Below, piece by piece: positions 10,001 through 21,332 of a stretch of DNA of 44,430 bases. Origin of the DNA: Nymphaea colorata (lineage: Eukaryota; Streptophyta; Magnoliopsida; Nymphaeales; Nymphaeaceae). The DNA is taken from the NCBI RefSeq assembly GCF_008831285.2, contig NW_022205217.1:1-44430 (forward strand), given 5' to 3'. The notes under the pieces are model-generated. The model was not told the DNA's origin. It did no database searches and saw nothing but the letters and a program-made list of their open reading frames with translations. Position 1 is the first letter of the stretch; each line of letters opens with the position of its first letter. Position numbers and translations under genes: made by a program.

Positions 10001-12240
10001 ATGGACTTATTGCACAGCCCTTGACGCAGATGCTCAAAAAAGGGGCTTTCCAGTGGAATGAGAAGTCCAGGGTCGCTTTCGAGAAGCTGAAGGCAGCCCT
10101 CATGTCAGCTCCCGTCCTTACACTCCCAGACTTCACGAAAACATTCACGATTGAAACAGATGCTTGCGAAGTGGGAGTAGGAGCAGTATTGGGACAGGAA
10201 GGACATCCCATCGCGTATATGTCCAAAGCGTTAACAAGCAGAGCAAAACCTCTCTCCACATATGAAAAAGAACTGCTTGCTATAGTGATCGCGGTGGAAA
10301 AATGGCGTCCATATTTAATAGGACGCAGGTTTATTGTCTGGACTAACCAGAACACTCTCAAATACATGCTTAAGCAGCGTGTGTCTACCCCTACGCAGCA
10401 GCGATGGCTTGCCAAACTCTTCGGGTACGACTTCGAGATTGAATACAAAAAGGGGCCTGACAAAAAGGCGGCAGATTCTCTTTCCCGCCTGACTGAACAA
10501 TTGATGACACTCTCGGTAGTGGAAACCGACATCTGGACCAGATTAGCCCAGGATCAGCAAGACGACCAATCCATAAGGTTAATCAAAGCTTCAGTGGAAC
10601 AAAATCCGGGATCCATTCCGTTTTACTCAGTCAGAGGGGAAGTTTTATATAGGAAGGACAAAGCAGTTGTCCCACCTAATTCTGGGCTTAATGAGGAACT
10701 CCTGCATCATTTTCATGACACTCCAGCCGCAGGTCATGAAGGGGTCGCTAAGACCCTAAGTCGCATAAAAGCCCAATTCTGGTGGCGAGGGATTAAAGCC
10801 GAAGTTCAGGCCTATGTGAAGAAATGTGTAGTGTGCCAGAGAGAGAAATATGAGGCCATCAAGCCTCCAGGGCACCTAATTCCTCTCCCGGTACCAACAA
10901 AACCGTGGACTAATATCACAATGGATTTTATTGATGCAATGCCCCGATCAGAAGGAAAGGAGGCAATGCTAGTTGTTGTGGATCGGCTCACAAAGTACAG
11001 CCATTTCGCCCCTCTGCCACGGTTGTACCAAGGGCCCTTAGTGGCCAACGTCTACCATGAATACATCGGTAAACTGCATGGAATGCCACAGTCCGTAGTC
11101 TGCAACAGAGACTCCATATTTCTTAGCGCATTCTGGCATGAATATATGAAAAACATGGGTACGACGTTGAATTTCAGTACCGCCCACCACCCACAAACTG
11201 ATGGGCAAAGTGAGATCGTCAACCGATCCTTAGAGACTTACCTTCGGTGCTTCGCGGGTGAACGACCCACGACTTGGGTCAAATATCTGCCTTGGGCAGA
11301 ATGGTCCTACAACACGAGTCATCACTCGTCTACAGGCATGACGCCTTACGAGGGAGTCTACGGTGTTCCTCGTCCGTCAATTCGAAGATATGAGGGAGGT
11401 ACAGCTGAAGATGACAATGTTGATTGTGAGCTGCGTACGAGGGAAGAAGTTTTAGAATCTCTAAGACAGAACATCCTCAAAGCACAAAACCGCATGAAGC
11501 AGGTATACGACAAGGGAAGGCAGGATCGGGAATTTACGGTGGGGGACTATGTTTGGCTTAAGAGGCTGCCTCTTAAGCAGAAATCCCTAATGGGCCAGCC
11601 ATACTCCAAGCTATTGCCAAGATACTATGGCCCATATCTGGTAATCCAAAAAGTGGGGAAGGCCGCGTATAGGCTTGGTCTCCCCAGAACAGCTAAAGTA
11701 CACCCAGTTTTCCATGTTACACGACTGAAGCCTCATGTGGGGGATGTACCTACGCTAATTGAGCAAGTGCCAGATAGCCTACCAACCCCTTATCGCATTT
11801 TGAAACATAGGCAACGACAAGGGAGGATGAGGCATGAAGTTCTTGTGGAGTGGGAGGGACCCGACAGGGGTACTTCTTGGGAAGAATACGGGTCAGTGGT
11901 TCACCGTTTCCCCTCTTCTAGCGCTTGAGGACAAGCGCAAGGTAGGGATGGGGAATCTGTTACGGACTTACCTTTTGGTCCGGACCCAGCAGAGGCCGAG
12001 CTGGCCGAACCTAGCCAGAGGAAGCGCAAGGCTTCCGACTTATGGGCTCGGTCATTGCATTGCATCAAGAGTAGTCCCAAGAAGAAGATTGAAGCATCAG
12101 ATACGGTTGCAGCGGCAGGAGCGGGAGGAGCAACTGGGTCTTCAATGGTGCTTAAATTACAAGAGTCTCAGGGTGACTGTGGTCCAGAAATCAGGTTCGT
12201 AGAGATTAAACCCATCGAGCCTAGTCCGCATGAGCCTTGA
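7081..12240 (+). pseudogene. gag-pol polyprotein of element A, broken
   Basis: The start is ATG at 7081 (MGKSKK), which aligns with the starts in B and C. Recognisable parts in order: Gag; a zinc knuckle of CX2CX7HXC type at about 8380-8420; a Ser/Glu-rich linker; protease; RT with VFFDDILIY; RNase H; integrase with a zinc-binding part and D,D,E core; GPY-type module; chromodomain; and an LTR-encoded tail after 11958. Breaks: TGA at 7267-7269; a 5-bp deletion near 7401; a 1-base deletion near 8631; TGA at 11926-11928. Altered sites: the protease DSG motif is DNG (8704-8712), RNase H TDQ is TNQ (10342-10350), and the second integrase aspartate is Asn (11104). It should be dead. The frame from 8656 to 11928 is open for 1090 codons. 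Confidence 0.93.
11940..11957 (+). other. Polypurine tract, element A
   Basis: AGGTAGGGATGGGGAATC lies immediately before the TGTTA start of the 3' LTR, where plus-strand DNA synthesis would be primed. It sits inside the extended pol frame and so would also be translated (sense R-E-G-E-S in B and C). Confidence 0.85.
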
Positions 12241-15200
12241 AGGCGACCTAGGACTAACGTCTTAGGAAATGGTTCGGTCAAACCCGACCGAACCCTTACA
12301 CTCTTAACCCGAAGTGAGGGCGGATCCCCTGAGGTCCCCACCTTGGGCTGAGCAAGCTCAAGGGCTAGCATAATTAGTTTAAGTGTCGGGCGCTAGGCCC
12401 AGTCTAGTTTGGTTTAATGCATTACGTAGCTAGACTTAATTCCTTAGGCGCATTTGCTTTGTGTAAAAAGGCTTTGGGCATGTCGCCCTTGGAAATCGAA
12501 TAAGGGACCTAGCCTGGCGGGTTGTGTCAGGCGCACTTTTGTAATTGGGTTGGGTAGAGAGTGAAGATCTGGATTGTAGATCTAACTCACATAGGAATGT
12601 ATAAATAGTTTTAGATCTATGTGTAATGTATCAAGTTTTATGAAATTAAGTTCATTTGGAGTCGAGTACTCTCTCTCCTCCTTGCGAGGTCTGCCATTTT
12701 CCTTTGTGGAATCCCGTAATCTCTTGTCTCCCGTCTTCTTCACCGAGGAGTGAACCAGGCGTCTTCTCCCTCTCGCGCCCCCTTGGCCCGTGGCGATTTC
12801 TCATCCATTGAAGAGCTTTGGAGCACCGGCGTCTTCGACGAAGGACCAAAGGCACGGCTCGGGTAGATCTCCTCCTCAACGGCGGCGGATTCTCCCTTGA
12901 CCACGTAAGTACCCCTACCGGTTTTCATTAAAACTATAATCAGAGCCTTCTCCTTGCACACGAAGGGGTTGAAAGTCTGATTTCAGAAAAAGGGAAGGTT
13001 GAAGGCGCAGGTCTGAACCTCGGCTTCAACGGGACGCGTTGATTTGTTTGATTCATTCGATTTCTTGCGTGAATAACGAACCGAGCTAGGGAGATTCTCA
13101 GGCCGAATCCTCCACGTTCAATTCTGTTCTTGGCGTACCCAAGATCAGAGTTGAGACCTCTGGTTCAGTCGGCCCGAGAAGCCTTTTACTCGATCTTAAT
13201 CACCCAAGCGATCACTTAGATTAATCATTGATCGCTAGAGAAATACATTCGGTGGAAGAGCTTCGTAAAATATTGAAATTAAGCTCTGGGTTCTTCCATT
13301 TGAACTCTCGGTCCAGAGATATAAAAATCTGAAAAAGTTGTGAATCTGGCCGTGCAAAAACAGTAAGAACTAGCTTAAAAGGGTCGCCAGAAGAAAAGCT
13401 CCAAAATAGTGTAATTTGGGCGGAATCCGACGGCTAGGTTGGAAGATCGGTACCTCGCCGAAAAAGAGGCTAATTCCGGTCGCCGCTGCTAAATCCGGTG
13501 TCCGCCATTGCTCCTCCACGTCCGCACCACCTGTCCTACTCGAGATTAGCTCGAGAACTAGTGGCCCTAGTCTTTAGGAGAGTCCCCCGTCTTTCTCCTT
13601 AACTTTCTCTTTTGCTTTTGATTGAGTCTCATCCTTAGTCGCATGAAAACGTGATCGTCCATCCAGCCACGTGTCTCCATCGTGTGTATCTCCCCAGCCA
13701 CGTCATAGCTACCTCGAGCACCTGCTTGCCAGCTCAGCTGCACGCCTGCCAAGTGTCCCACGTTCCTCGCATCCACCTCCTCATTGCGAGCCTTTACCGA
13801 GTCCTCTTCCCCCTCTTCTCTCCACGTCTTTAGGAAGTGTCCCCAACATTTAGCATACGTCCTCCTTCCTTTCCCCCAGCTTTAGGACACCTCACATCGC
13901 ATGAAACCTCCACCCTCCATCTGCTACACGTGTCAACATCTCCCTGCTTGAGAGAAAAGCAAGCGCCACCTCGCCCTTGCCATCCTCACTCGCATCCAGC
14001 TCGAGGCCACCTTTCCTAAGTTTTAGGAAAAGGCTTCCCTTCTTTTCCTTATCGCTAGGGTTACCCCTCGCATTCTCTTCCAGCCTTTGATCTAGCCTCG
14101 TGGCATAGATCCGGCGCACCCCACTTGGCTCGACCAGCCAAGCCTATCCGAACCCACCTAGGCTACCTCACGCGCCACCTAACCCCTTAGGTCAACCCAC
14201 TTACCTTGACTAGACCTAGTCTTAGTTGACTTAACCTTACCTAGTTCACTTAGGTAAATTGGTCCAGCTCTTGACCCAGTCGACCTAGCCTAGTTGACTC
14301 GAGCCCACCTCGAATGTCCCTTGACCTTCTCACTCGGACCCATCAACTTGGTTTAGTAGCAGCCACCTTCTAGTCGACCCTATCTCTCTCCCGGTCTTCA
14401 TTGACCTTGACCCAAGCTTAGGCTCACTAATCCGAAACCAGCCACTTGGCCTCACTCGTAGTTAGGTCCCCTATCTACCTCACCTAAGCTTCTTACCTCT
14501 CGGCTTACCTCTGCCCTGAACCCATCTCACCGAGACCAGCCGTCCCTTAGAGCCCAGCCGCACCAAGCTAGCCGGCCTTAGTTAGGGACCAGGCACAGCC
14601 GGCGCTAGCCTTGCGCTAAGCGTTTTCGGCCAGCACCTCGGCCAGCTTCCAGCCGACGGCCTCTGCCCGTCGACAGCCTTGGTCGAGCCCGTCCAGCAGC
14701 CAGGCAGGTAGGCATTGCCTTTTTGGCTCTCGCCCCCCTCGGCCGCGTCCGCAGCAAGCAGGCGCATCTCCGGCGGCAGTCCGTCGCCCGTCCATCGGCT
14801 TCAGCAGCAAGCGACAGTCGGTCGCGCGTCACCGTCATCCTGCCGCGGCAGCAGCAGGCCTTCACTCGGTCGTACGCTCGTCTCTCTGACCTGAAGCGGC
14901 AGCAGCAGAAATCTGTCGACAGCGAGCTCCCGTCAGCCTTGCATCGGCAGCAGCAGTCAGCCCCAGTCCCAGCGTCTCGCCAGCCATCTCGGACAGCAGG
15001 CAACTGTCCCAGGTCGCGCGCTTCACGCCGGCCCGTGAGCTGAGTTGCCCGAGAATAGGTTTTCACCCCGTGGCCTGTCCGCGCAGCCAAGGCAGCACCT
15101 TGGCAGGTTCGTTTTTCATCCCCCTTGTAGTCGTGGGAGGGTGTTGTTTGTTTTAATTTAGGAAGCATATTAGTTTCATTCCTTTATTGCTTTAGCCCAG

Positions 15201-15591
15201 GCTTCGGCCTTGCTCCCCTCTGTGGCACCTCAAGGGCCTATTGCCCGAGACACGTTCACAAGGAGCCGACCGTCCTATTTGCTTTATGTTGGGTGTGATT
15301 GCGCGTTAGTCGTGGTTTGTATGGTTTGCTTGAGTGAGTTGTGAGAGTCAAATTGTATCGCTTGCGCTTGTAAGGCCTTATAACCCACTGTAGTGTTTTG
15401 TAGTAGGATTCGGCCCTAGCTAGGAATTGGGAAAGGGTTTTCCGCACCTGTATTCCAGTCCTAAGGGAATTTGCGCTGGGGTTTGTCCGGCCGGGTAGAT
15501 TCATTGTTTAATTTTTTAGGATTTTGAATTTCAGACAGAAACCCTCAAGGAGACTTGGGAACTAGGACGCTCTTTGTTCGGTCTTTCTAGC
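11958..15591 (+). repeat. 3' LTR of element A, main part (interrupted)
   Basis: It starts TGTTACGG after the polypurine tract and breaks off at TTCTAGC, 22 bp before its natural end; those last bases reappear at 19620-19641. The first 283 bases continue the pol frame to TGA at 12238-12240. The TATA box is at 12600. Compared with the 5' LTR it lacks 219 bp (equivalent to about 4219-4439), with a 2-bp GC microhomology at the join. That loss removes the candidate splice donor. The TTGAC and GC-rich hairpin regions are present. Confidence 0.92.
15587..15591 (+). repeat. Target-site duplication, left copy (CTAGC)
   Basis: CTAGC directly precedes the TGTTACGG of the inserted LTR. The same five bases occur at 19615-19619 directly after its end, followed by the missing 22 bp of the host LTR. 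A 5-bp duplication is usual for Ty3/gypsy integration. Confidence 0.9.
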
Positions 15592-18507
15592 TGTTACGGA
15601 CTTACCTTTTGGTCCGGACCCAGCAGAGGCCGAGCTGGCCAAACCTAGCCAGAGGAAGCGCAAGGCTTTCGACTTATGGGCTCGGTCTTTGCATTGCATC
15701 AAGAGTAGTCCCAAGAAGAAGATTGAAGCATCAGATACGGTTGCAGCGGGAGGAGCGGGAGGAGCAACTGGGTCTTCAACGGTGCTTAAATTACAAGAGT
15801 CTCAGGGTGACTGTGGTCCCGAAATCAGGTTCGTAGAGATTAAACCCATCGAGCCTAGTCCGCATGAGCCTTGAACGCGACCTAGGACTAACGTCTTAGG
15901 AAATGGTTCGGTCCAACCAGACCGAACCCTTACACTCTTAACCCGAAGTGAGGGCGGATCCCCTCACGAGGTCCCCACCTTGGGCTGAGCAAGCTCAAGG
16001 GCTAGCATAATTAGTTTAAGTGTTGGGCGCTAGGCCCGGTCTAGTTTGGTTTAATGCATTACGTAGCTAGATTTAATTCCTTAGGCGCATTTGCTTTGTG
16101 TAAAAAGGCTTTGGGCATGTCGCCCTTGGAAATCGAATAAGGGACCTAGCCTGGCGGGTTGTGTCAGGCACACTTATGTAATTGGGTTGGGTAGAGAGTG
16201 AAGATCTGGATTGTAGATCTAACTCACATAGGAATGTATAAATAGTTTTAGATCTATGTGTAATGTATCAAGTTTTATGAAATTAAGTTCATTTGGAGTC
16301 GAGTACTCTCTCTCCTCCTTGCGAGGTCTGCCATTTTCCTTTGTGGAATCCCGTAATCTCTTGTCTCCCGTCTTCTTCACCGAGGAGTGAACCAGGCGCC
16401 TTCTCCCTCTCGCGCCCCCTTGGCCCGTGGCGATTTCTCATCCATTGAAGAGCTTTGGAGCACCGGCGTCTTCGACGAAGGCCCAAAGGCACCGCTCGGG
16501 CGGATCTCCTCCTCACCGGCGGCGGATTCTCCCTTGACCACGTAAGTACCCCTACCGGTTTTCATTAAAACTGTAATCAGAGCCTTCTCCTTGCAAACGA
16601 AGGGGTTGAAAGTCTGATTTCAGAAAAAGGGAAGGTTGAAGGTGCAGGTCTGAACCTCGGCTTCAACGGGACGCGTTCATTTGTTTGATTCATTCGATTT
16701 CTTGCGTGAATAACGAACCGAGCTAGGGAGATTCTCAGGCCGAATCCTCCACGTTCAGTTCTGTTCTTGGCGTACCCAAGATCAGAGTTGAGACCTCTGG
16801 TTCAGTCGGCCCGAGAAGCCTTTTACTCGATCTTAATCACCCAAGCGATCGCTTAGATTAATCATTGATCGCTAGAGAAATACATTCGGTGGAAGAGCTT
16901 CGTAAAATATTGAAATTAAGCTCTGGGTTCTTCCATTTGAACTCTCGGTCCAGAGATATAAAAATCTGAAAAAGTCGTGAATCTGGCCTTTGAAAAACAG
17001 TAAGAACTAGCTTAAAAGGGTCGCCCGAAGAAAAGCTCCAAAATAGTGTAATTTGGGCGGAATCCGACGGCTAGGTTGGAAGATCGGTACCTCGCCGAAA
17101 AAGAGGCTAATTCCGGTCGCCGCTACTAAATCCGGCGTCCGCCATTGCCCTTGAGGCCGAGGACTGTTCTGCCCTCCTCCTTCCTGTTTTAGTTAAAATT
17201 CATTAAGGGTAGTTCGGACTGTCAAAGTGAAGAAGAGGATTTCGGTCGCCGGCGAGCTTGGAGCACTCCACCGTGAACGCCAGCCAAATCCGGGTAAGTC
17301 TCCTCGTTCTTCATCTCCTCCATCCAAGTGTCCACGTGTCAGCCATCGGCCCAGTCAGTCCAGCAGCTCCTCCACGTAAGCACCACCTGTCCTACTCGAG
17401 ATTAGCTCGAGAACTAGTGGCCCTAGTGTTTAGGAGAGTCCCCCGTCTTTCTCCTTAACTTTCTCTTTTGCTTTTGATTGAGTCTCATCCTTAGTCGCAT
17501 GAAAACGTGATCATCCATCCAGCCACGTGTCTCCATCGTGTGTATCTCCCCAGCCACGTCATAGCTACCTCGAGCACCTGCTTGCCAGCTCAGCTGCACG
17601 CCTGCCAAGTGTCCCACGTTCCTCGCATCCACCTCCTCATTGCGAGCCTTTACCGAGTCCTCTTCCCCCTCTTCTCTCCACGTCTTTAGGAAGTGTCCCC
17701 AACTTTTAGCATACGTCCTCCTTCCTTTCCCCCAGCTTTAGGACACCTCACATCGCATGAAACCTCCACCCTCCATCTGCTACACGTGTCAACATCTCCC
17801 TGCTTGAGAGAAAAGCAAGCGCCACCTCGCCCTTGCCATCCTCACTCGCATCCAGCTCGAGGCCACCTTTCCTAAGTTTTAGGAAAAGGCTTCCCTTCTT
17901 TTCCTTATCGCTAGGGTTACCCCTCGCGTTCTCTTCCAGCCTTTGATCTAGCCTCGTGGCATAGATCCGGCGCACCCCACTTGGCTCGACCAGCCAAGCC
18001 TATCCGAACCCACCTAGGCTACCTCACGCGCCACCTAACCCCTTAGGTCAACCCACTTACCTTGACTAGACCTAGTCTTAGTTGACTTAACCTTACCTAG
18101 TTCACTTAGGTAAATTGGTCCAGCTCTTGACCCAGTCGACCTAGCCTAGTTGACTCGAGCCCACCTCGAGTGTCCCTTGACCTTCTCACTCGGACCCATC
18201 AACTTGGTTCAGTAGCAGCCACCTTCTAGTCGACCCTATCTCTCTCCCGGTCTTCATTGACCTTGAACCGAGCTTAGGCTCACTAATCCGAAACCAGCCA
18301 CTTAGCCTCACTCGTAGTTAGGTCCCCTATCTACCTCACCTAAGCTTCTTACCTCTCAGCTTACCTCTGCCCTGAACCCATCTCACCGAGACTAGCCGTC
18401 CCTTAGAGCCCAGCCGCACCAAGCTAGCCGGCCTTAGTTAGGGACCAGGCACAGCCGGCGCTAGCCTTGCGCTAAGCGTTTTCGGCTAGCACCTCGGCCA
18501 GCTTCCA

Positions 18508-18579
18508 GCCGACGGCCTCTGCCCGTCGACAGCCGACGGCCTCTGCCCGTCGACAGCCGACGGCCTCTGCCCGTTGACA
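18508..18579 (+). repeat. Three tandem 24-bp repeats in the solo LTR
   Basis: The unit GCCGACGGCCTCTGCCCG plus TCGACA occurs three times in a row, the third with one change (TTGACA). Other family A LTRs have a single copy here, so this is a local expansion, probably by slippage. Confidence 0.9.
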
Positions 18580-19470
18580 GCCTTGGCCGAGCCCGTCCAG
18601 CAGCCAGGCAGGTAGGCATTGCCTTTTTGGCTCTCGCCCCCCTCGGCCGCGTCCGCAGCAAGCAGGCGCATCTCCGGCGGCAGTCCGTCGCCCGTCAATC
18701 GGCTTTCAGCAGCAAGCGACAGTCGGTCGCGCGTCACCGTCATCCTGCCGTGGCAGCAGCAGGCCTTCACTCGGTCGTACGCTCGTCTCTCCGACCTGAA
18801 GCGGCAGCAGCAGAAATCTGTCGACAGCGAGCTCCCGTCAGCCTTGCATCGGCAGCAGCAGTCAGCCCCACTCCCAGCGTCTCGCCAGCCATCTCGGACA
18901 GCAGGCGACTGTCCCAAGTCGCGCGCTTCACGCCGGCCCGTGAGCTGAGTTGCCCGAGAATAGGTTTTCACCCCGTGGCCTGTCCGCGCAGCCAAGGCAG
19001 CACCTTGGCAGGTTCGTTTTTCATCCCCCTTGTAGTCGTGGGAGGGTGTTGTTTGTTTTAATTTAGGAAGCATATTAGTTTCATTCCTTTATTGCTTTAG
19101 CCCAGGCTTCGGCCTTGCTCCCCTCTGTGGCACCTCAAGGGCCTATTGCCCGAGACACGGTCACAAGGAGCCGACCGTCCTATTTGCTTTACGTTGGGTG
19201 TGATTGCGCGTTAGTCGTGGTTTGTATGGTTTGCTTGAGTGAGCTGTGAGAGTCAAATTGTATCGCTTGCGCTTGTAAGGCCTTATAACCCACTGTAGTG
19301 TTTTGTAGTAGGATTCGGCCCTAGCTAGGAATTGGGAAAGGGTTTTCCGCACCTGTATTCCAGTCCAAAGGGAATTTGCGCCGGGGTTTGTCCGGCCGGG
19401 TAGATTCATTGTTTAATTTTTTAGGATTTTGAATTTTAGACAGAAACCCTCAAGGAGACTTGGGAACTAG

Positions 19471-19614
19471 GACGCTCTTGGTTCGGTCTTTCTAGCCCAA
19501 CTGGGATCGTGCCTAACAGACGCTCTTGGTTCGGTCTTTCTAGCCCAACCGGGATCGTGCCTAACAGACGCTCTTGGTTCGGTCTTTCTAGCCCAACCGG
19601 GATCGTGCCTAACA
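19471..19614 (+). repeat. Three tandem copies of the LTR's last 48 bp
   Basis: Units at 19471-19518, 19519-19566 and 19567-19614 each start GACGCTCTTGG and end CCTAACA. They are nearly identical; the first differs by one C/T change. Each therefore carries a full terminal sequence of the kind integrase recognises. The target-site duplication abuts the third copy. Confidence 0.95.
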
Positions 19615-19641
19615 CTAGCCCAACCGGGATCGTGCCTAACA
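19615..19641 (+). repeat. Displaced 3' end of element A's 3' LTR, with the right target-site copy
   Basis: CTAGC (19615-19619) followed by CCAACCGGGATCG and CCTAACA is what is missing from the LTR that stops at 15591. Seven bases, GAGTCCC (19642-19648), separate it from element B. Their origin is unclear; GTCCC could be element B's left target copy, but its right copy is not in the window. Confidence 0.88.
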
Positions 19642-19972
19642 GAGTCCCTGTTACAGACCAATTTCCAGGTCCCGGCCACGTAGAGGCAGAGCAGGCCGAG
19701 CCCAGTCGGCGGAAGAGAAAGGCGTTAGAGATTGGAGCTCGTTCTCTACGGCTTGCAGAAATTTGTCCCAAGGAGAAGGATTCGGCACCAACGTCAGTTG
19801 CAGTGGGAGGAGTGGGAGGAGCAGCTGAGGCCAAGACGGTGCTTGAACTGGGTAAGTCTCAGGGTGTCTAGGATTCTAGTGTAGGTCTCACCAAGCTAGT
19901 CAAGTCTTAACCAAGTGAGTCCAGTCTACGCGTCCCTTGAGGCTAGCCAAAGACCAGGGTCTTAGGCAAATG

Positions 19973-20247
19973 GCTCGGTCAAACCTGACCGAGCTCTTGA
20001 TCTAATCAACCGAAGTGAGGGCGGGTCCCCTCACGAGGTCCCCACCCTGGGCTCACAAGGCTCAGGGGTTTAACCTTTTATTTTACGCGTTGGGCACTAG
20101 GCCCGAGTCTAGTTTCAAGCGTTTTAGTTAAGTACATAGGTTTGCTTTCGTTGGGTTTTGAAATAAGGACCTAGCCAAGCGGGTTGTGCTTGGCAATATG
20201 GATTTGGATTGTGGGTAGAGAGCGAGATCTGGATTGTGGACTCGCTC
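19973..20247 (+). promoter_or_regulatory. U3 hairpin series, family B
   Basis: Arms: GCTCGGTC 19973-19980 with GACCGAGC 19987-19994; GTGAGGG 20015-20021 with CCCTCAC 20028-20034; CCCTG 20045-20049 with CAGGG 20063-20067; GGGC 20092-20095 with GCCC 20101-20104; GCCAAGC 20174-20180 with GCTTGGC 20188-20194; GAGCGAG 20220-20226 with CTCGCTC 20241-20247, just before the TATA box. Compared with family A the first, third and fifth pairs show compensating changes (T-A to C-G, T-A to C-G, T-A to A-T). Confidence 0.6.
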
Positions 20248-20259
20248 AAATAGGAAATG

Positions 20260-20266
20260 TATATAT
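20260..20266 (+). promoter_or_regulatory. TATA-like box of the family B LTR
   Basis: TATATAT stands at the place of TATAAATA in family A, after the AGATCTGGATTGT block. The same box is in the 3' LTR at 29204. Confidence 0.6.
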
Positions 20267-21323
20267 TGTTTTAGATCTAGTGTATTGTATCGAATTTTGG
20301 ACTAAGGAAAGCATTTTGCTAAGTTGTGTTCTCTCTCCTCTTCGTGAGGCTTGTCTCTCTCTCCCTCGGTCTAGAGGCGAGATCTTCATCTTCTTCGTCA
20401 GCCATCGAGTTTCACATGGTGAAATCTGCGGTGCCTCTCATCCCCTCGCGTCCCCTTGGCCTGTGACGCTCCTAATACCAGCAAAAGCTTCGGGCAGCGG
20501 AGATATTCCGTTGGTGAACTCAAAGCACGAAGGCTTGCGGCGGATTCCTCCTACCGGCGGCAATCCCTCCCTCGTCCACGGCTGATTCCCCTTTTGAACT
20601 GCACTCCAGCAAGGTTGGTACCTTCTTCTTGACCCCGGTGAAGTTGAGAGGCCGCCATTGCTATAGGGAAGGCTGAATTTGATTTAGAATTCAGCAACGA
20701 CGGCTAATTTGTTTACCTTATGATTCTCGGTTTTCTTCTCGTCGATCGGTGATTAATTTAAGACAGAATACGCTAAAACGTTGGATCTTCTTCTCGGCGA
20801 ACCCGTGAGGAAGGTCTGAGTTGAGCCTCGAAATCTGTTTTAGAACATCTAAAGATCTCCGTGAAGAAAGGCCGTGAATCCTCGGGTTAACGTAGCCACC
20901 AAGAGAAGAACGAGAAAGTGGATGCGACCGGACTTTCTTGAAGAGAAATTCGGGTTCGGACCTACCTCTTGTTCTTCGGTCCAGCAGGTTAAAACTCCCT
21001 GCAAATGAAGATCTAACCGGTGGAATATCATCTGTACGAGTTCATTGGAATCGCCCAATCAAGTGCTCCAATACAGCCAAGTTCGGGTGAAATCGCACGG
21101 TTGGATAGTTAGATCGCTTCCTCGCCGGAAATCTGCTGTCTTCCGGTGTAACCTGCAACTTCCGGCGTGTTCTCAAGATTCCGGTGGCATAGGACCACCC
21201 TGCCCTTGTACGAGTTGAAGTCTTCGTGAAGCTTGAAGGGGCGTTTTGGTCTTTGGTGAGGTTGAACTCAAACCAGGCCGGTCTTCCTCTCTCGGTGCGA
21301 GCCTACATGCAGTCAACTCGGAC

Positions 21324-21332
21324 CAGGTAAGT
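21324..21332 (+). other. Candidate splice donor in the LTR leader, family B
   Basis: CAGGTAAGT is a full consensus 5' splice site, 1.68 kb from the LTR start. The homologous site in C is at 34017-34025. Possible acceptors before gag include CCAAATAG (AG at 23605-23606). Confidence 0.45.

Larger units (their letters stand above)
15592..19614 (+). mobile_element. Solo LTR of family A inserted in the 3' LTR of element A
   Basis: It is a complete LTR from TGTTACGG to TAACA with no internal region, flanked by CTAGC on both sides. This shows insertion of an element followed by LTR-LTR recombination. It holds its own copy of the pol-tail frame (to 15874), a TATA box at 16237, a donor-like site at 17294, a 24-bp triplication (18508-18579) and a 48-bp terminal triplication (19471-19614). 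It makes no protein of its own that I can support. Confidence 0.9.
2675..19641 (+). mobile_element. Element A: Ty3/gypsy chromovirus, defective, with a nested solo LTR
   Basis: Order: 5' LTR 2675-6527, tRNA-Met PBS 6530-6542, leader to 7080, gag-pol 7081-12240, polypurine tract to 11957, and a 3' LTR in two parts, 11958-15591 and 19615-19641. The parts are separated by a solo LTR with a CTAGC duplication. LTR termini are TGTTA and TAACA. It cannot move autonomously: gag-pol has stops, frameshifts and changed active-site residues. The 5 bases before the element (GATTT) and after it (GAGTC) do not match, so the two ends may not come from one clean insertion. Confidence 0.92.

Noticed and set aside
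11834-12202. Separate small gene overlapping the end of pol in another frame
   Set aside because: The conserved reading is the pol frame itself. This frame aligns poorly between families.
19471-19614. CRISPR-like array
   Set aside because: The 48-bp units are directly adjacent without spacers and equal the LTR end; the context is a plant retrotransposon.
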